From positions 1,426,001-1,490,000 of the forward strand of contig JAXMGT010000001.1 of assembly GCA_046347155.1 (NCBI GenBank): DNA of 64,000 nt. Reading direction: 5' to 3'. The notes under the pieces were generated by a model, which saw only the letters and a program-made list of their open reading frames with translations, was not told the origin of the DNA and searched no databases. The position numbers and the translations under genes were made by a program. This document shows positions 29,043 to 37,750 of the stretch, piece by piece (within the stretch, counting starts at the first letter, position 1; each line of letters starts with the position of its first letter). Source of the stretch: RPQJ01 sp046347155 (lineage in GTDB: Bacteria > Pseudomonadota > Gammaproteobacteria > Steroidobacterales > Steroidobacteraceae).

Positions 29043-29110
29043 GGAACCCGTCCCATTAATTTGAGAAGGTGTCAGACACCTACCGGGGGTGCAGGTGACT
29101 GACACCTACC
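29043..29110 (+). repeat. REP-like element, copy 4
   Basis: It carries GGAACCCGTCCC, an A/T spacer, AGGTGTCAGACACCT (perfect palindrome) and GGTGACTGACACCTACC. It belongs to the same family as copies around the RAYT gene. The unit trails into CACCTACCCGG, which supplies the stop codon region of the GGDEF/EAL gene. Confidence 0.8.
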
Positions 29111-29119
29111 CGGTCACAC

Positions 29120-32100
29120 CTACCCGGTCAGGCGGACCAGCGACGGTTCGTCGGCCACCAGCGACTCGAGCACCTGCACGGGCAGCGGCGCGCCGATGTA
29201 GTTGCCCTGCGCGTACTGGATGCCGACGTCGGCGAGCCGGGTCAGCGTCTCGGCCGAATCGACCCGCTCGGCGATCGTGCGGATGCCCATCGTCTCGCCG
29301 ATCTGCGCGATCGCCTCGACCATGCTGCGGTCGATCGGGTCGCGCGCGAGGTTCTGCATGAACTGGCCGTCGAGCTTCAGGAAGTCGACCGGCAGGCTCT
29401 TCAGGAACATGAACGACGACAGCCCGCTGCCGAAGTCGTCGACGGCGAACAGGCAGCCCCGGCCGCGCAGTTCCTGGATGAACCGGGTCGCGGCGACCAG
29501 GCTGTTCATCGCGCCGGCCTCGGTGACCTCGAAGCACAGCGCGCCGGGCGAGAGTTCCGCCGCGGCGATCTCCCCGAGCACGTACTCTAGGAACTGCTCG
29601 TCGTTCAGCGTCGTGCCCGAGACGTTGATCGTGAGCGTGTACGGCGCCCGCCGCGCGGCGTCGGCGCGGCGGTGCGCGAGCCGCGTGCAGGCCTGGCGGA
29701 CCACCCAGCGGTCGACGGCCGGCATCACGTTGAAGCGCTCGGCCGCCGGGATGAACTCGGCCGGGTTGACGATCTCGCCGGACGGCTCGCGCATCCGGAT
29801 CAGCAGTTCGAAGATCCGCGTGCTGCCGAGGCCGGTGCGGATCGGCACGATCGGCTGGCACATCAGTTCGAAGCGGTCCTCGTCCAGCGCGCTCGTGATC
29901 CGCGAAACCCACTGCATCTCGCGCAGCCGCTCGGGCGCCTTGCCCTGCTCGAACACCTGGACGCGGTTGCGGCCGGAGTCCTTCGCTGCATACAGCGCGA
30001 TGTCGGCCGCGCTCATCACGCCGGCCGGCGTGCCGGACTCCGGCGTGATCTCCGCGACGCCGATCGACACGCCGATCTTGAGCACGCGCCCTTCCCAGAA
30101 GAACCGGAAGCCGCGGATCGCCTGCCGCAGGTCCTCGGCGATCCGCTGCGCCGTCTCGAGCGTGCAGTCGCAGAGCAGCACGCCGAACTCGTCGCCGCCG
30201 AGCCGGGCGAGCACGTCGCTGGTGCGGATCCGGGTCTGCAGCATCCCGGTGACCTGCTTCAGCAGCCGGTCGCCGGCCTCGTGGCCGCAGGTGTCGTTGA
30301 CGACCTTGAACTGGTCGAGGTCGAGGTACATGAGCACGTGCCGCAGCTCGGTCTCACGGGAGTTCTCGAGTGCGTCGACCAGCCGGGCCTCGAACTCCCG
30401 GCGGTTGATCAGGCCGGTGAGCGGGTCGTGCGTCGCCTGGTAGGCGAGGGCGCGCTGCAGCCGGCGTTCCTGGCTCACGTCGTGGAAGACCATCACGGCG
30501 CCGACGAGCCGGCCGTTGCGGTCGCGGATCGGCGCCGCGGAATCCTGGATCGAGATCTCCTGGCCGGTGCGGTTCACGAGCAGCGCGGGTTCGGCGAGGT
30601 CGACGACCTCGTCCTCGCGCAGGCAGCGGAGGATCGGGCTGTCGATCGAGGCGCGGGTGGTCTCGTGGACGATCTGGAAGACCTCGCTGACGGCGCGTCC
30701 GTTCGCCTCGCCGGTGGTCCAGCCGGTGAGCAGTTCGGCAACCGGGTTCAGGTACTCGACGCGGCCGAGCGCGTCCGCGGTGAGCACCGCGTCGCCGATC
30801 GACTGCAGCGTGACCTGCGCCTTCTCCTTCTCGTCGGCGAGCTGCAGTTCGGCCTGCTTGCGCTTCGTGATGTCCGTGATCGTGCCTTCGTAGCCGGCGA
30901 TGCGTCCCTCGCCGTCGCGGACCACGCGGGCGTTCTCGACCACCGTGATCACGCGCCCGTCGAGCCGGCGCAACTGGTATTCGGCGCTCTCGACGCGGCC
31001 GTCGCGGTGCAGCGCCTCGAGCACCCGGGCGCGGTCGGCGGGGTCGACGTAGAGCGAGTCGGTCGAGTCGAGCGCGAGCAGGTCCTCGTCGCGCTGGAAG
31101 CCCAGCATCCGCACGAGCGCGGGGTTCACCGTCTCGAGGCGGCCGGCGGCGTCGAGCCGGTAGACGCCCTCGAGCACGTTGTCGAAGAGTTCGCGGTACC
31201 GGGCCTCGCTCTGCCGCAGGGCTTCCTCGGCCTGGCGGCGCTCGATCGCGATCGCGGCCAGCGTGGCGAGCCGGCTCATGAGTTCGAAGTCCCGGCGCAG
31301 CGGGCTGCGCGGCCGGCGGAACCACAGCGCGAGCGTGCCGAGGATCCGGCAGTCCTCGGTGCGGATCGGGGTGGACCAGCAGGCCCGCAGGCCCGCCTCG
31401 ACGGCGGGACCGCGCACGTGCTCCCAGAGCGCGTCGCGGCCGATCTCGGCCACGATCACCTGCCGCTGCAGGAAGACCGCGGCCGCGCACGATCCGTTGC
31501 GCGGGCCGACCTCGATCGTGCCCATCGCGGCGTCGACCGACGGCGGCAGCCGCTCGCCCGCGACGCGGCGCACGCGGTTCGGGCCCGGTTCGTACAGCGA
31601 GATGGTGCAGACCGCGTCCGGGGTCACGCGCTCGGCCGTCTCGGCGATCGACTCGAGCGTGGCCTCGAGGTCCGCATTGCCCGTGATGCGTTCGAAGACG
31701 CGGCGTTCGCCGGCGACCAGGAATTCGGCGCGCTTGCGCTCCGTGATGTCGATGATGCTGCCGCGGACCAGGCGCCGGCCGCTCGAGGGCAGCCGCACGA
31801 ATCGCACCTCGCAGGGGATGTCGTGCCCGAGTGCGTCCCGGTACACCCAGTCGAAGCAGGGGGTTTCCCCGTCGAGCGCCCGGGCGATGTAGCCGCGCGA
31901 GGAGACGAGGTGCAGCGGGCCGTCGGCCTGGTCCGGGGCGCTGAGCGCCTCGGGGCCGAGCGCGAGCAGCTCGTCACGCGTCATCTTGAAGAAGCGCACC
32001 GCGTTGTCGTTGCACTCGACGAAGCGGTCGAGGTCGGCGTCGTAGACGACGATCGCCTCCGGCGCGTTCTCGACCAGCGTCCGGTAGCGCGCCTCGCTGT

Positions 32101-32617
32101 CGCGCAGCGCCGCCTCCGCGAGCTTGCGCTCGGTCGTGTCGCGCAGGCAGACGACGTAGACCTGGCGCCGGTCGAGGCGCACCTTGCTCACGCCGATCTC
32201 GGCGTCGAACAGCGTCCCGTCGGCGCGCCGGCCGCGGGTCTCGCGCGGCGAGAGGTCGATCTGCGTGTCGTCGATCGAGTCGGCGAGTTCGTCGAGCGAC
32301 TCGACGAGCGCTCCGGTCCGCGACAGCGACGGGATCAGCTGGTCGAGCTTGCGGCCGCGCGCGGTGGCCTCGTCGTAGCCGAACACGCGCTCGGCCGTGC
32401 GGTTCATCGTCTCGATCCGGCCGCTCGGGCCGACGGTCAGGATCGCGTCCTTGACGTGGTCGACGACCAGCTGGAACTGGGTGGGATCTTCGGGACCGGG
32501 CAGGTGGTGCGGCGCCGTCGCGAGCGCGAACGGGGGCACCTCCGCCGCACCGCCGGGCTCTGCGTGCCCGGGGCCTGGCGGCGCAACGCTTCCGGTGCGC
32601 CCGGGTTCGTGCTCCAT
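29120..32617 (-). CDS. PAS/GAF-sensing diguanylate cyclase/phosphodiesterase (GGDEF-EAL)
   Basis: A 1165-residue soluble c-di-GMP enzyme. Order of domains: PAS (~45-165), PAS (~170-290), GAF (~305-460), PAS (~470-590), PAS (~600-720), GGDEF (~725-890, ARLGGDEFGVLL intact) and EAL (~905-1150). The EAL domain has FELLIRM for EAL, FEVTE, DDFGSGLSS and KLDG, so the metal and catalytic residues appear present; the loop IAERVDS differs slightly from the usual IAEGVE. No transmembrane segment is visible. It could both make and break c-di-GMP, the ligand of the riboswitch at 17.97 kb. The start at 32617 is supported by GGGAG 6 bases upstream. Its stop lies in a REP-like tail. Confidence 0.92.
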   Translation of the reverse strand: MEHEPGRTGSVAPPGPGHAEPGGAAEVPPFALATAPHHLPGPEDPTQFQLVVDHVKDAILTVGPSGRIETMNRTAERVFGYDEATARGRKLDQLIPSLSRTGALVESLDELADSIDDTQIDLSPRETRGRRADGTLFDAEIGVSKVRLDRRQVYVVCLRDTTERKLAEAALRDSEARYRTLVENAPEAIVVYDADLDRFVECNDNAVRFFKMTRDELLALGPEALSAPDQADGPLHLVSSRGYIARALDGETPCFDWVYRDALGHDIPCEVRFVRLPSSGRRLVRGSIIDITERKRAEFLVAGERRVFERITGNADLEATLESIAETAERVTPDAVCTISLYEPGPNRVRRVAGERLPPSVDAAMGTIEVGPRNGSCAAAVFLQRQVIVAEIGRDALWEHVRGPAVEAGLRACWSTPIRTEDCRILGTLALWFRRPRSPLRRDFELMSRLATLAAIAIERRQAEEALRQSEARYRELFDNVLEGVYRLDAAGRLETVNPALVRMLGFQRDEDLLALDSTDSLYVDPADRARVLEALHRDGRVESAEYQLRRLDGRVITVVENARVVRDGEGRIAGYEGTITDITKRKQAELQLADEKEKAQVTLQSIGDAVLTADALGRVEYLNPVAELLTGWTTGEANGRAVSEVFQIVHETTRASIDSPILRCLREDEVVDLAEPALLVNRTGQEISIQDSAAPIRDRNGRLVGAVMVFHDVSQERRLQRALAYQATHDPLTGLINRREFEARLVDALENSRETELRHVLMYLDLDQFKVVNDTCGHEAGDRLLKQVTGMLQTRIRTSDVLARLGGDEFGVLLCDCTLETAQRIAEDLRQAIRGFRFFWEGRVLKIGVSIGVAEITPESGTPAGVMSAADIALYAAKDSGRNRVQVFEQGKAPERLREMQWVSRITSALDEDRFELMCQPIVPIRTGLGSTRIFELLIRMREPSGEIVNPAEFIPAAERFNVMPAVDRWVVRQACTRLAHRRADAARRAPYTLTINVSGTTLNDEQFLEYVLGEIAAAELSPGALCFEVTEAGAMNSLVAATRFIQELRGRGCLFAVDDFGSGLSSFMFLKSLPVDFLKLDGQFMQNLARDPIDRSMVEAIAQIGETMGIRTIAERVDSAETLTRLADVGIQYAQGNYIGAPLPVQVLESLVADEPSLVRLTG

Positions 32618-32735
32618 GGTTCTCCCGCGATCTGGCCGTCCCGATGCCTGGACGGGCGCAGGAATGGTAGGTCGTGGGGGGGCGAGGGGGGTGTGACCGG
32701 GGTCGCAATCGGGGGGGTCGACGGGGCCGGTCCGG

Positions 32736-32741
32736 TACAAT
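32736..32741 (+). promoter_or_regulatory. -10 box candidate for the amidohydrolase operon
   Basis: TACAAT matches the sigma-70 -10 consensus at 5 of 6 positions and lies 27 bases before the ATG at 32768. No convincing -35 box is present at 17 +/- 1 bases, so this is tentative. Confidence 0.35.
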
Positions 32742-32767
32742 CGGGGCCTGCCGCGCGAGACGGACCC

Positions 32768-33583
32768 ATGGCCACTGACCGACCCGACCGGCTCCCGGCG
32801 AGCCTCACCCTGATCGGACCGGACGACCCCGCGCCGTTCGTGCTGCTGAACGAGCACGGGACGGCGCCGGCCGTCGTCGTCTGCGACCACGCGAGCCGCG
32901 CGTTCCCGCGCTCGATGGGCCGCCTCGGTCTCGCCGAGGTGGACGCCTGGCGGCACATCGCCTGGGACATCGGGGCGGGCGAACTGGCGCGGGGGCTTTC
33001 CGCCGCGCTCGACGCGCCCGCCGTGCTCGCCGGCTACTCGCGGCTCGTCGTCGACTGCAATCGCGCGCCCGCGGACCCCGAGGCCTTCCGGACCGCGAGC
33101 GACGGGACCGCCGTGCCCGGCAACGTCGGCCTCGGCGACGAGGAGAAGCGCACGCGGCTCGGCACCTTCCACGACCCGTACCACGGCGCGATCGAGGCGC
33201 TGCTCGGTGGACTGCGCGCCCGGGGCGTCACGCCGCTGCTCGTGTCGGTGCACAGCTACACGCCCGTGATGGACGGCGTCGCGCGGCCGTGGCACGCGGG
33301 CGTGCTGTACGACCGTGACGAAGCCTCGGCCCGCGCGGTGCTCGAGGGGCTGCGCGCGGTCGAGGGCCTCGTCGTCGGCGACAACGAGCCCTACAGCGGC
33401 CGCCACCCGGGCGACTACACGGTCGACCACCACGCGGAGTCGGCCGGCCTGCCGAGCGTGTGCATCGAGGTGCGCCAGGACCTGCTCGAGTCGCCCGCCG
33501 GCGTCGAGCGCTGGGTGCGGCTGCTCGCGCGGGTGATCGGCGCGCGGGTGGACGCGCAGCGCGCGGGCCGGGGCACCGCATGA
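32768..33583 (+). CDS. N-formylglutamate amidohydrolase family protein
   Basis: A 271-residue zinc amidohydrolase-like protein of the HutG/FGase fold. Conserved stretches are VVCDHASRAFP, RLVVDCNRAP, FHDPYHGAIE, VSVHSYTP and IEVRQDLL, with the His and Glu that would bind zinc. Classical members release formate from N-formylglutamate in histidine degradation. No hut genes are nearby, so the substrate could be another N-acyl amino acid. The stop overlaps the next ATG (ATGA), coupling it to the ligase gene. Confidence 0.85.
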   Translation: MATDRPDRLPASLTLIGPDDPAPFVLLNEHGTAPAVVVCDHASRAFPRSMGRLGLAEVDAWRHIAWDIGAGELARGLSAALDAPAVLAGYSRLVVDCNRAPADPEAFRTASDGTAVPGNVGLGDEEKRTRLGTFHDPYHGAIEALLGGLRARGVTPLLVSVHSYTPVMDGVARPWHAGVLYDRDEASARAVLEGLRAVEGLVVGDNEPYSGRHPGDYTVDHHAESAGLPSVCIEVRQDLLESPAGVERWVRLLARVIGARVDAQRAGRGTA

Positions 33584-34722
33584 GCGTGCGGGAACCGCCG
33601 TTCACGATCGGCGTCGAGGAGGAGTACCTGCTCGTCGACCGCGCGACGCGCGCGGTCGCGAGCGACCCGCCGCAGGCGCTCTTCGCGGAACTCGACGAGC
33701 GCACGGCCGGGCACGCGTTCCCGGAGTTCCTGCGCTCGCAGGTCGAGGTGGCGACGCCGGTGTGCCGGACGGTCGGCGAGGTGCGCACCGAGCTCGCGGC
33801 GCTGCGGCGCGCGGTCGTCGAGGTGGGCGCCGCGCACGGGCTCGCGCCGATCGCGGCCTCGAGCCACCCGTTCTCGCTCGCCTCCGGGCAGCGGAGCACC
33901 GACAAGGAGCGATATGCGGCGCTGCTGAACGAGATGCAGGGCGCGGCCCGGCGGCTGATGGTCTGCGGGCTGCACGTGCACGTGGGTCTCGACGACGACG
34001 AACTGCGCATCGACCTGCTGAACCAGCTGACCTACTTCCTGCCGCACCTGCTCGCGCTGTCCTGCAGCTCGCCGTTCTGGGAGGGCGAGCACACCGGGCT
34101 GATGTCGTTCCGGCTCATGATCTTCAACGGCGTGCCGCGTACAGGCCTGCCCGAGCACTTCTCGAGCTGGGGCGAGTACCGCCGCCACACGGACATCCTG
34201 GTCGAGACCGGGATCATCGCGGACACCTCGCGGATCTGGTGGGACCTGCGGCCGAGCGAACGCTGGCCGACGCTCGAGACGCGGGTGATGGACTGCTGCA
34301 CGAGCCTCGAGGACACGCTGTCGCTCGCCGCGCTCGTCCAGTGCCTGCTGCGGATGCTGTACCGTCTGCGCCGCGCCAACCAGCGCTGGCGCATGTACTC
34401 GCACCTGCTGCTCGGCGAGAACCGCTGGCGCGCGATGCGCTACTCGTTCGATGCCGGGTTGCTCGACCTCGGGCAGAAGCGCATCGTGCCGTTCGCCGAG
34501 ATGCTCGAGGAACTGGTCGACCTGGTGCGCGAGGACGCCGAGGTGCTCGGCTGCACGGCCGAGATCGAGGGCCTCAGGCGGATACTGTCGCGCGGCACGA
34601 GCGCCCACCGGCAGCTCGAGGTGTACCGGGCCGCCCGGGCCGACGGCGCCGACCACGAGGCGGCGCTGCGCCTCGTCGTGGACTGGCTCGTCGCCGAGAC
34701 GGCAAGGGGACTGTCCCCGTAG
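33580..34722 (+). CDS. Carboxylate-amine ligase, YbdK family (glutamate-cysteine ligase type 2-like)
   Basis: A 380-residue ATP-dependent ligase. FTIGVEEEYLLVD at the N-terminus, CGLHVHVGLDD in the middle and TLETRVMDCCTSLED later are family signatures; YbdK shows weak gamma-glutamylcysteine ligase activity in E. coli. The pairing with an N-formylglutamate amidohydrolase-like gene is a recurrent arrangement and suggests a shared amide substrate, though none is proven. The final residues GLSP and the stop are encoded by the first unit of the GGGGACTGTCCCC repeat array. Confidence 0.9.
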   Translation: MSVREPPFTIGVEEEYLLVDRATRAVASDPPQALFAELDERTAGHAFPEFLRSQVEVATPVCRTVGEVRTELAALRRAVVEVGAAHGLAPIAASSHPFSLASGQRSTDKERYAALLNEMQGAARRLMVCGLHVHVGLDDDELRIDLLNQLTYFLPHLLALSCSSPFWEGEHTGLMSFRLMIFNGVPRTGLPEHFSSWGEYRRHTDILVETGIIADTSRIWWDLRPSERWPTLETRVMDCCTSLEDTLSLAALVQCLLRMLYRLRRANQRWRMYSHLLLGENRWRAMRYSFDAGLLDLGQKRIVPFAEMLEELVDLVREDAEVLGCTAEIEGLRRILSRGTSAHRQLEVYRAARADGADHEAALRLVVDWLVAETARGLSP

Positions 34723-34792
34723 GGATGGGGACTGTCCCCGCAGGGGACTGTCCCCGCAGGGATGGGGACTGTCCCCGCAGGGGACTGTCCCC
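34706..34792. repeat. Array of five GGGGACTGTCCCC palindromes
   Basis: Perfect 13-base units start at 34706, 34727, 34743, 34764 and 34780. The spacing alternates 21, 16, 21, 16 bases, so the real period is a 37-base double unit. Spacers are CGTAGGGAT- and CGCA-type. Each unit can fold as a 6-bp stem around one base. It begins inside the last codons of the ligase gene. Confidence 0.9.
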
Positions 34793-34811
34793 TTTTAGGA
34801 ACAGGCGACCG

Positions 34812-34847
34812 TCTCGATTTCGCCGGGCGAAATCGAGAATGTCCCCG
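34812..34847. repeat. Palindromic repeat, TCGATTTC family
   Basis: TCTCGATTTCGCC and GGCGAAATCGAGA are perfect 13-base inverted arms around a single base, followed by ATGTCCCC. It is a partial copy of the 43-base palindrome at 36676. It ends immediately before the GGAGGAG ribosome binding site of the Kef-type antiporter gene. Confidence 0.85.
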
Positions 34848-34856
34848 GGAGGAGTG

Positions 34857-36662
34857 ATGGATTCACTGGCGCAGGTCGCGATCGTGCTTGTCGCCGCGGT
34901 CGGGTTCGTCGCGCTGTTCCGCTGGCTGCGGCTCAGCTCCGTGCTCGGGTTCGTCGCCGCGGGCGTCGCGATCGGCCCGTACGGGTTCGGCTGGATCCGC
35001 GCCACCGAGGACCTGCAGCACGTCTCGGAGTTCGGCGTCGTGCTGCTCATGTTCGTGATCGGGCTCGAACTGCAGCCCTCGCGCCTCTGGGTGCTCCGCA
35101 AGGCGGTGTTCGGCCTCGGCGCACTGCAGGTCGGGATCTGCGCCGCGCTGCTCGCGGCCGGCGCGTGGATGGCGGGGCTGCGGGGCCCGGGCGCGGCGAT
35201 CGTCGCGTTCGGGCTCGCGATGTCGTCGACCGCGATGTGCCTGCAGGTGCTCGCCGAACGGCAGCAGCTCAGGACCCAGCACGGCCGTGCGGCGTTCGGC
35301 ATCCTGCTCTTCCAGGACCTCGCGGTGCTGCCGGTGCTCACGCTGGTGCCGTTGCTCGCGGCCGGGGCGGACGGGGCCGCCTCGCCGGGGCTCGGGCTTG
35401 CGAAACTCGCCGGCGCCGTGGCGATCATCCTGTTCGCCGGGCGGTTGCTGCTGCGGCCGGCCCTGCGCGCCGTGGCGGCGACGAAGGTCACCGAGGTGTT
35501 CACGGCCGCGGCGCTCCTGATCGTCGTCGCGACGGCGCTGCTCGTCGACGCGGTCGGGCTGTCGATGTCGCTCGGGGCGTTCCTCGCCGGCGTCCTGCTC
35601 GCGGACAGCGAGTTCCGGCACGAACTCGAGGCCGACATCGAGCCGTTCAAGGGCCTGCTGCTCGGTCTCTTCTTCGTCAGCGTCGGGCTGTCGACGAACC
35701 TGGCGCTGCTCGCCGAGGTGCCGCTCGAAGTCGCGGGCATCACGCTCGGGTTCATGGGGCTCAAGGCGCTCGGCCTCGGCGTGGTCGCGCGATTCGACCG
35801 GATGGGCGCGGCCTCCGGCTGGCGGCTCGCACTGCTGCTCGCGGGCGGGGGCGAGTTCGCGTACGTGCTGTTCGCGCTGGCCGGTCGCGCGGGCCTCGTC
35901 GATGCCGCGGTCACGGCCCGGCTCACGCTCGCGGCGACGCTGTCGATGGCGCTCGCGCCGGTGCTGCTCACGGCGTACGACGCGCTGGCCCGCCGGCGCG
36001 CGCCGGGACCGGCCCGCGAGCCCGACGCAATCGAGGCGCGCGAGGGCGACGTGCTGATCGTCGGGTTCGGCCGCTTCGGGCAGATCGTCGGCCGCATCCT
36101 GCGCGGCCGGCGGATACCGTTCACGGCGCTCGACGCGAGCCCGAGCCAGATCGACTTCCTGCGACGGTTCGGCAACCGCGTCTACTACGGCGACGCGACA
36201 CGGCTCGACGTGCTGCGCGCCGCGGGCGCCGCCGAGGCGCGCCTGCTGGTGCTCGCGATCGACGACGTCGAGGCCTCGCTGAAGGCCGCAGCGATCGTCC
36301 GGGAGCAGTTCCCGCACCTGAAGGTGCTGGCCCGGGCCCGGAGCCGCCAGCACGCGTTCCAGCTGATGGAACTCGGGATCGAGCACGTGTTCCGCGAGAC
36401 GCTCGGCACCAGCCTCGAGGTGGCCGAGCGGGCCCTCGAGGCGCTCGGCGACACGGCGACGCGCGCCCGCGCCACGGTGCGGCGATTCCGCGATCACGAC
36501 GAGGCGACGCTGATCGAGCAGTTCGGGATGCGGGACGACGCCGACCGGCTGATCGCGTCGGCCGCCGCCTCCGCCCGCCAGCTCGAGCAGCTGTTCGAGG
36601 CCGACCGGCGGGCGGCCGAGGGCCCCGATTCTGGTAGCCTGTCGCGTGATGGAGAGCGCTGA
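34857..36662 (+). CDS. Monovalent cation:proton antiporter, CPA2 (KefB/KefC-like)
   Basis: A 601-residue inner-membrane transporter. About 12 transmembrane segments (~5-385) form the Na+/H+-exchanger domain, with GLELQPSRLW and SLGAFLAGVLLADSEF as family landmarks. A cytosolic TrkA-N/RCK domain (~405-540) starts VLIVGFGRFGQIVGRIL (Rossmann fold) and continues LDASPSQIDFLRRFG. KefB/KefC export K+ during electrophile stress and are gated by glutathione adducts; other CPA2 members are not, so the ligand is unsure. The ATG is preceded by GGAGGAG. Its end overlaps the dusA start. Confidence 0.9.
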   Translation: MDSLAQVAIVLVAAVGFVALFRWLRLSSVLGFVAAGVAIGPYGFGWIRATEDLQHVSEFGVVLLMFVIGLELQPSRLWVLRKAVFGLGALQVGICAALLAAGAWMAGLRGPGAAIVAFGLAMSSTAMCLQVLAERQQLRTQHGRAAFGILLFQDLAVLPVLTLVPLLAAGADGAASPGLGLAKLAGAVAIILFAGRLLLRPALRAVAATKVTEVFTAAALLIVVATALLVDAVGLSMSLGAFLAGVLLADSEFRHELEADIEPFKGLLLGLFFVSVGLSTNLALLAEVPLEVAGITLGFMGLKALGLGVVARFDRMGAASGWRLALLLAGGGEFAYVLFALAGRAGLVDAAVTARLTLAATLSMALAPVLLTAYDALARRRAPGPAREPDAIEAREGDVLIVGFGRFGQIVGRILRGRRIPFTALDASPSQIDFLRRFGNRVYYGDATRLDVLRAAGAAEARLLVLAIDDVEASLKAAAIVREQFPHLKVLARARSRQHAFQLMELGIEHVFRETLGTSLEVAERALEALGDTATRARATVRRFRDHDEATLIEQFGMRDDADRLIASAAASARQLEQLFEADRRAAEGPDSGSLSRDGER

Positions 36663-37689
36663 ATACAGGGAACCCGGGGACATTCTCGATTTCGCCCCGC
36701 GAAATCGAGAATGTCCCCGTCTGGACCGGCGGGTGTCCGTCGCGCCGATGATGGACTACACGGACCGTCACTGCCGCTACCTGCACCGGCTGCTGAGTCC
36801 CGGTGCGCTGCTCTACACCGAGATGGTGACCGCGCAGGCGCTGGCCCACGGCCAGGCCGACCGGCTGCTGCCGTTCGACCCGGCCGAGAACCCTGTCGCA
36901 CTGCAGGTCGGGGGCTCGGAGCCGCGGCTGCTCGCCGACGCCGCACGCCTCGGCGAGGCGCGCGGCTACGTCGAGATCAACCTGAACGTCGGCTGCCCGA
37001 GCGACAGGGTGCAGGAGGGCAACTTCGGCGCGTGCCTGATGGCCGAACCGCAGCTCGTCGCCGACTGCGTCGCGGCGATGCGCGACGCCGTCTCGCTGCC
37101 CGTCACGGTCAAGTGCCGCATCGGCATCGACGAGCTCGACGACTACGGCTTCTTCGACCACTTCGTGCAGACCGTGCGCCGCGCCGGCGTCGACGTGTTC
37201 ATCGTCCACGCGCGCAAGGCGATCCTGACGGGCCTGACGCCGAAGGAGAATCGCGAGATCCCGCCGCTGCGCTACGAGACGGCCGCGCGGCTCAAGCGGG
37301 AGAACCCGGAACTCACGGTGATCCTGAACGGCGGCCTCAAGTCCGTCGCGCAGGTGCGCGAGTGGTGGCCGGGCTTCGACGGCGTGATGATCGGACGCCA
37401 GGCCTACCAGGAGCCGTGGCTGCTCACGGAACTGCACCGGGCCTTCATCGACGCGGACTGGACGCCGCCCGCGCGGTCCGACGTCGTGCGCACGTACGCG
37501 GCCTACGTCGAGCGCATGCTCGGGGAGGGCCACCGGCTGCCGCTGCTGCTGCGCCCGCTGCACGGGCTCTATGCGGGCCAGCCGGGTGCGCGCGCGTGGC
37601 GGCGCTTCCTGACCGAGCAGGGCATCCGGCCGGGCGCCGGTGCCGACCTGCTCGAGCGATCGCTCGGGATCTTCCGCGACGCCGCCTGA
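36649..37689 (+). CDS. dusA: tRNA-dihydrouridine(20/20a) synthase
   Basis: An FMN enzyme that reduces U20/U20a in tRNA D-loops. The core is clear: VSVAPMMDYTDRHCRY, INLNVGCPSDRVQEGNFGACLM (active-site Cys), KCRIGID and ILNGGLKS. The start is unusual. If translation begins at ATG 36649 the N-terminus includes about 14 residues (GDILDFAPRNRECP) encoded by a perfect palindromic repeat. A GTG at 36733, directly before the family core and after the hairpin, would give a standard-length protein. The upstream Kef-type gene overlaps the ATG by 14 bases. I am sure of the function, not of the start. Confidence 0.9.
   Translation: MESAEYREPGDILDFAPRNRECPRLDRRVSVAPMMDYTDRHCRYLHRLLSPGALLYTEMVTAQALAHGQADRLLPFDPAENPVALQVGGSEPRLLADAARLGEARGYVEINLNVGCPSDRVQEGNFGACLMAEPQLVADCVAAMRDAVSLPVTVKCRIGIDELDDYGFFDHFVQTVRRAGVDVFIVHARKAILTGLTPKENREIPPLRYETAARLKRENPELTVILNGGLKSVAQVREWWPGFDGVMIGRQAYQEPWLLTELHRAFIDADWTPPARSDVVRTYAAYVERMLGEGHRLPLLLRPLHGLYAGQPGARAWRRFLTEQGIRPGAGADLLERSLGIFRDAA
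36676..36718. repeat. Palindromic repeat, TCGATTTC family, perfect 20-bp arms
   Basis: GGGGACATTCTCGATTTCGC and its exact inverse GCGAAATCGAGAATGTCCCC are separated by CCC. Because it is a palindrome, both strands encode the same peptide GDILDFA-RNREC in one frame. It lies at the 5' end of dusA. Confidence 0.95.
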
Positions 37690-37700
37690 TCGCGGGTCTG

Positions 37701-37706
37701 TATAAT
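37701..37706 (+). promoter_or_regulatory. -10 box of the cyclase-FHA gene
   Basis: TATAAT is a perfect sigma-70 -10 hexamer 44 bases before the TTG start at 37751. No good -35 box is seen; transcription would begin near 37713. Confidence 0.45.
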
Positions 37707-37750
37707 CCTCCGACAACCGACGCCCCGGGGGCGCGGGCGCAGGGGGGATC

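Noticed and set aside
34706..34792. Possible CRISPR array
   Set aside because: The repeats are 13-base palindromes with spacers of 3-8 near-identical bases; there are no unique spacers and no cas genes.
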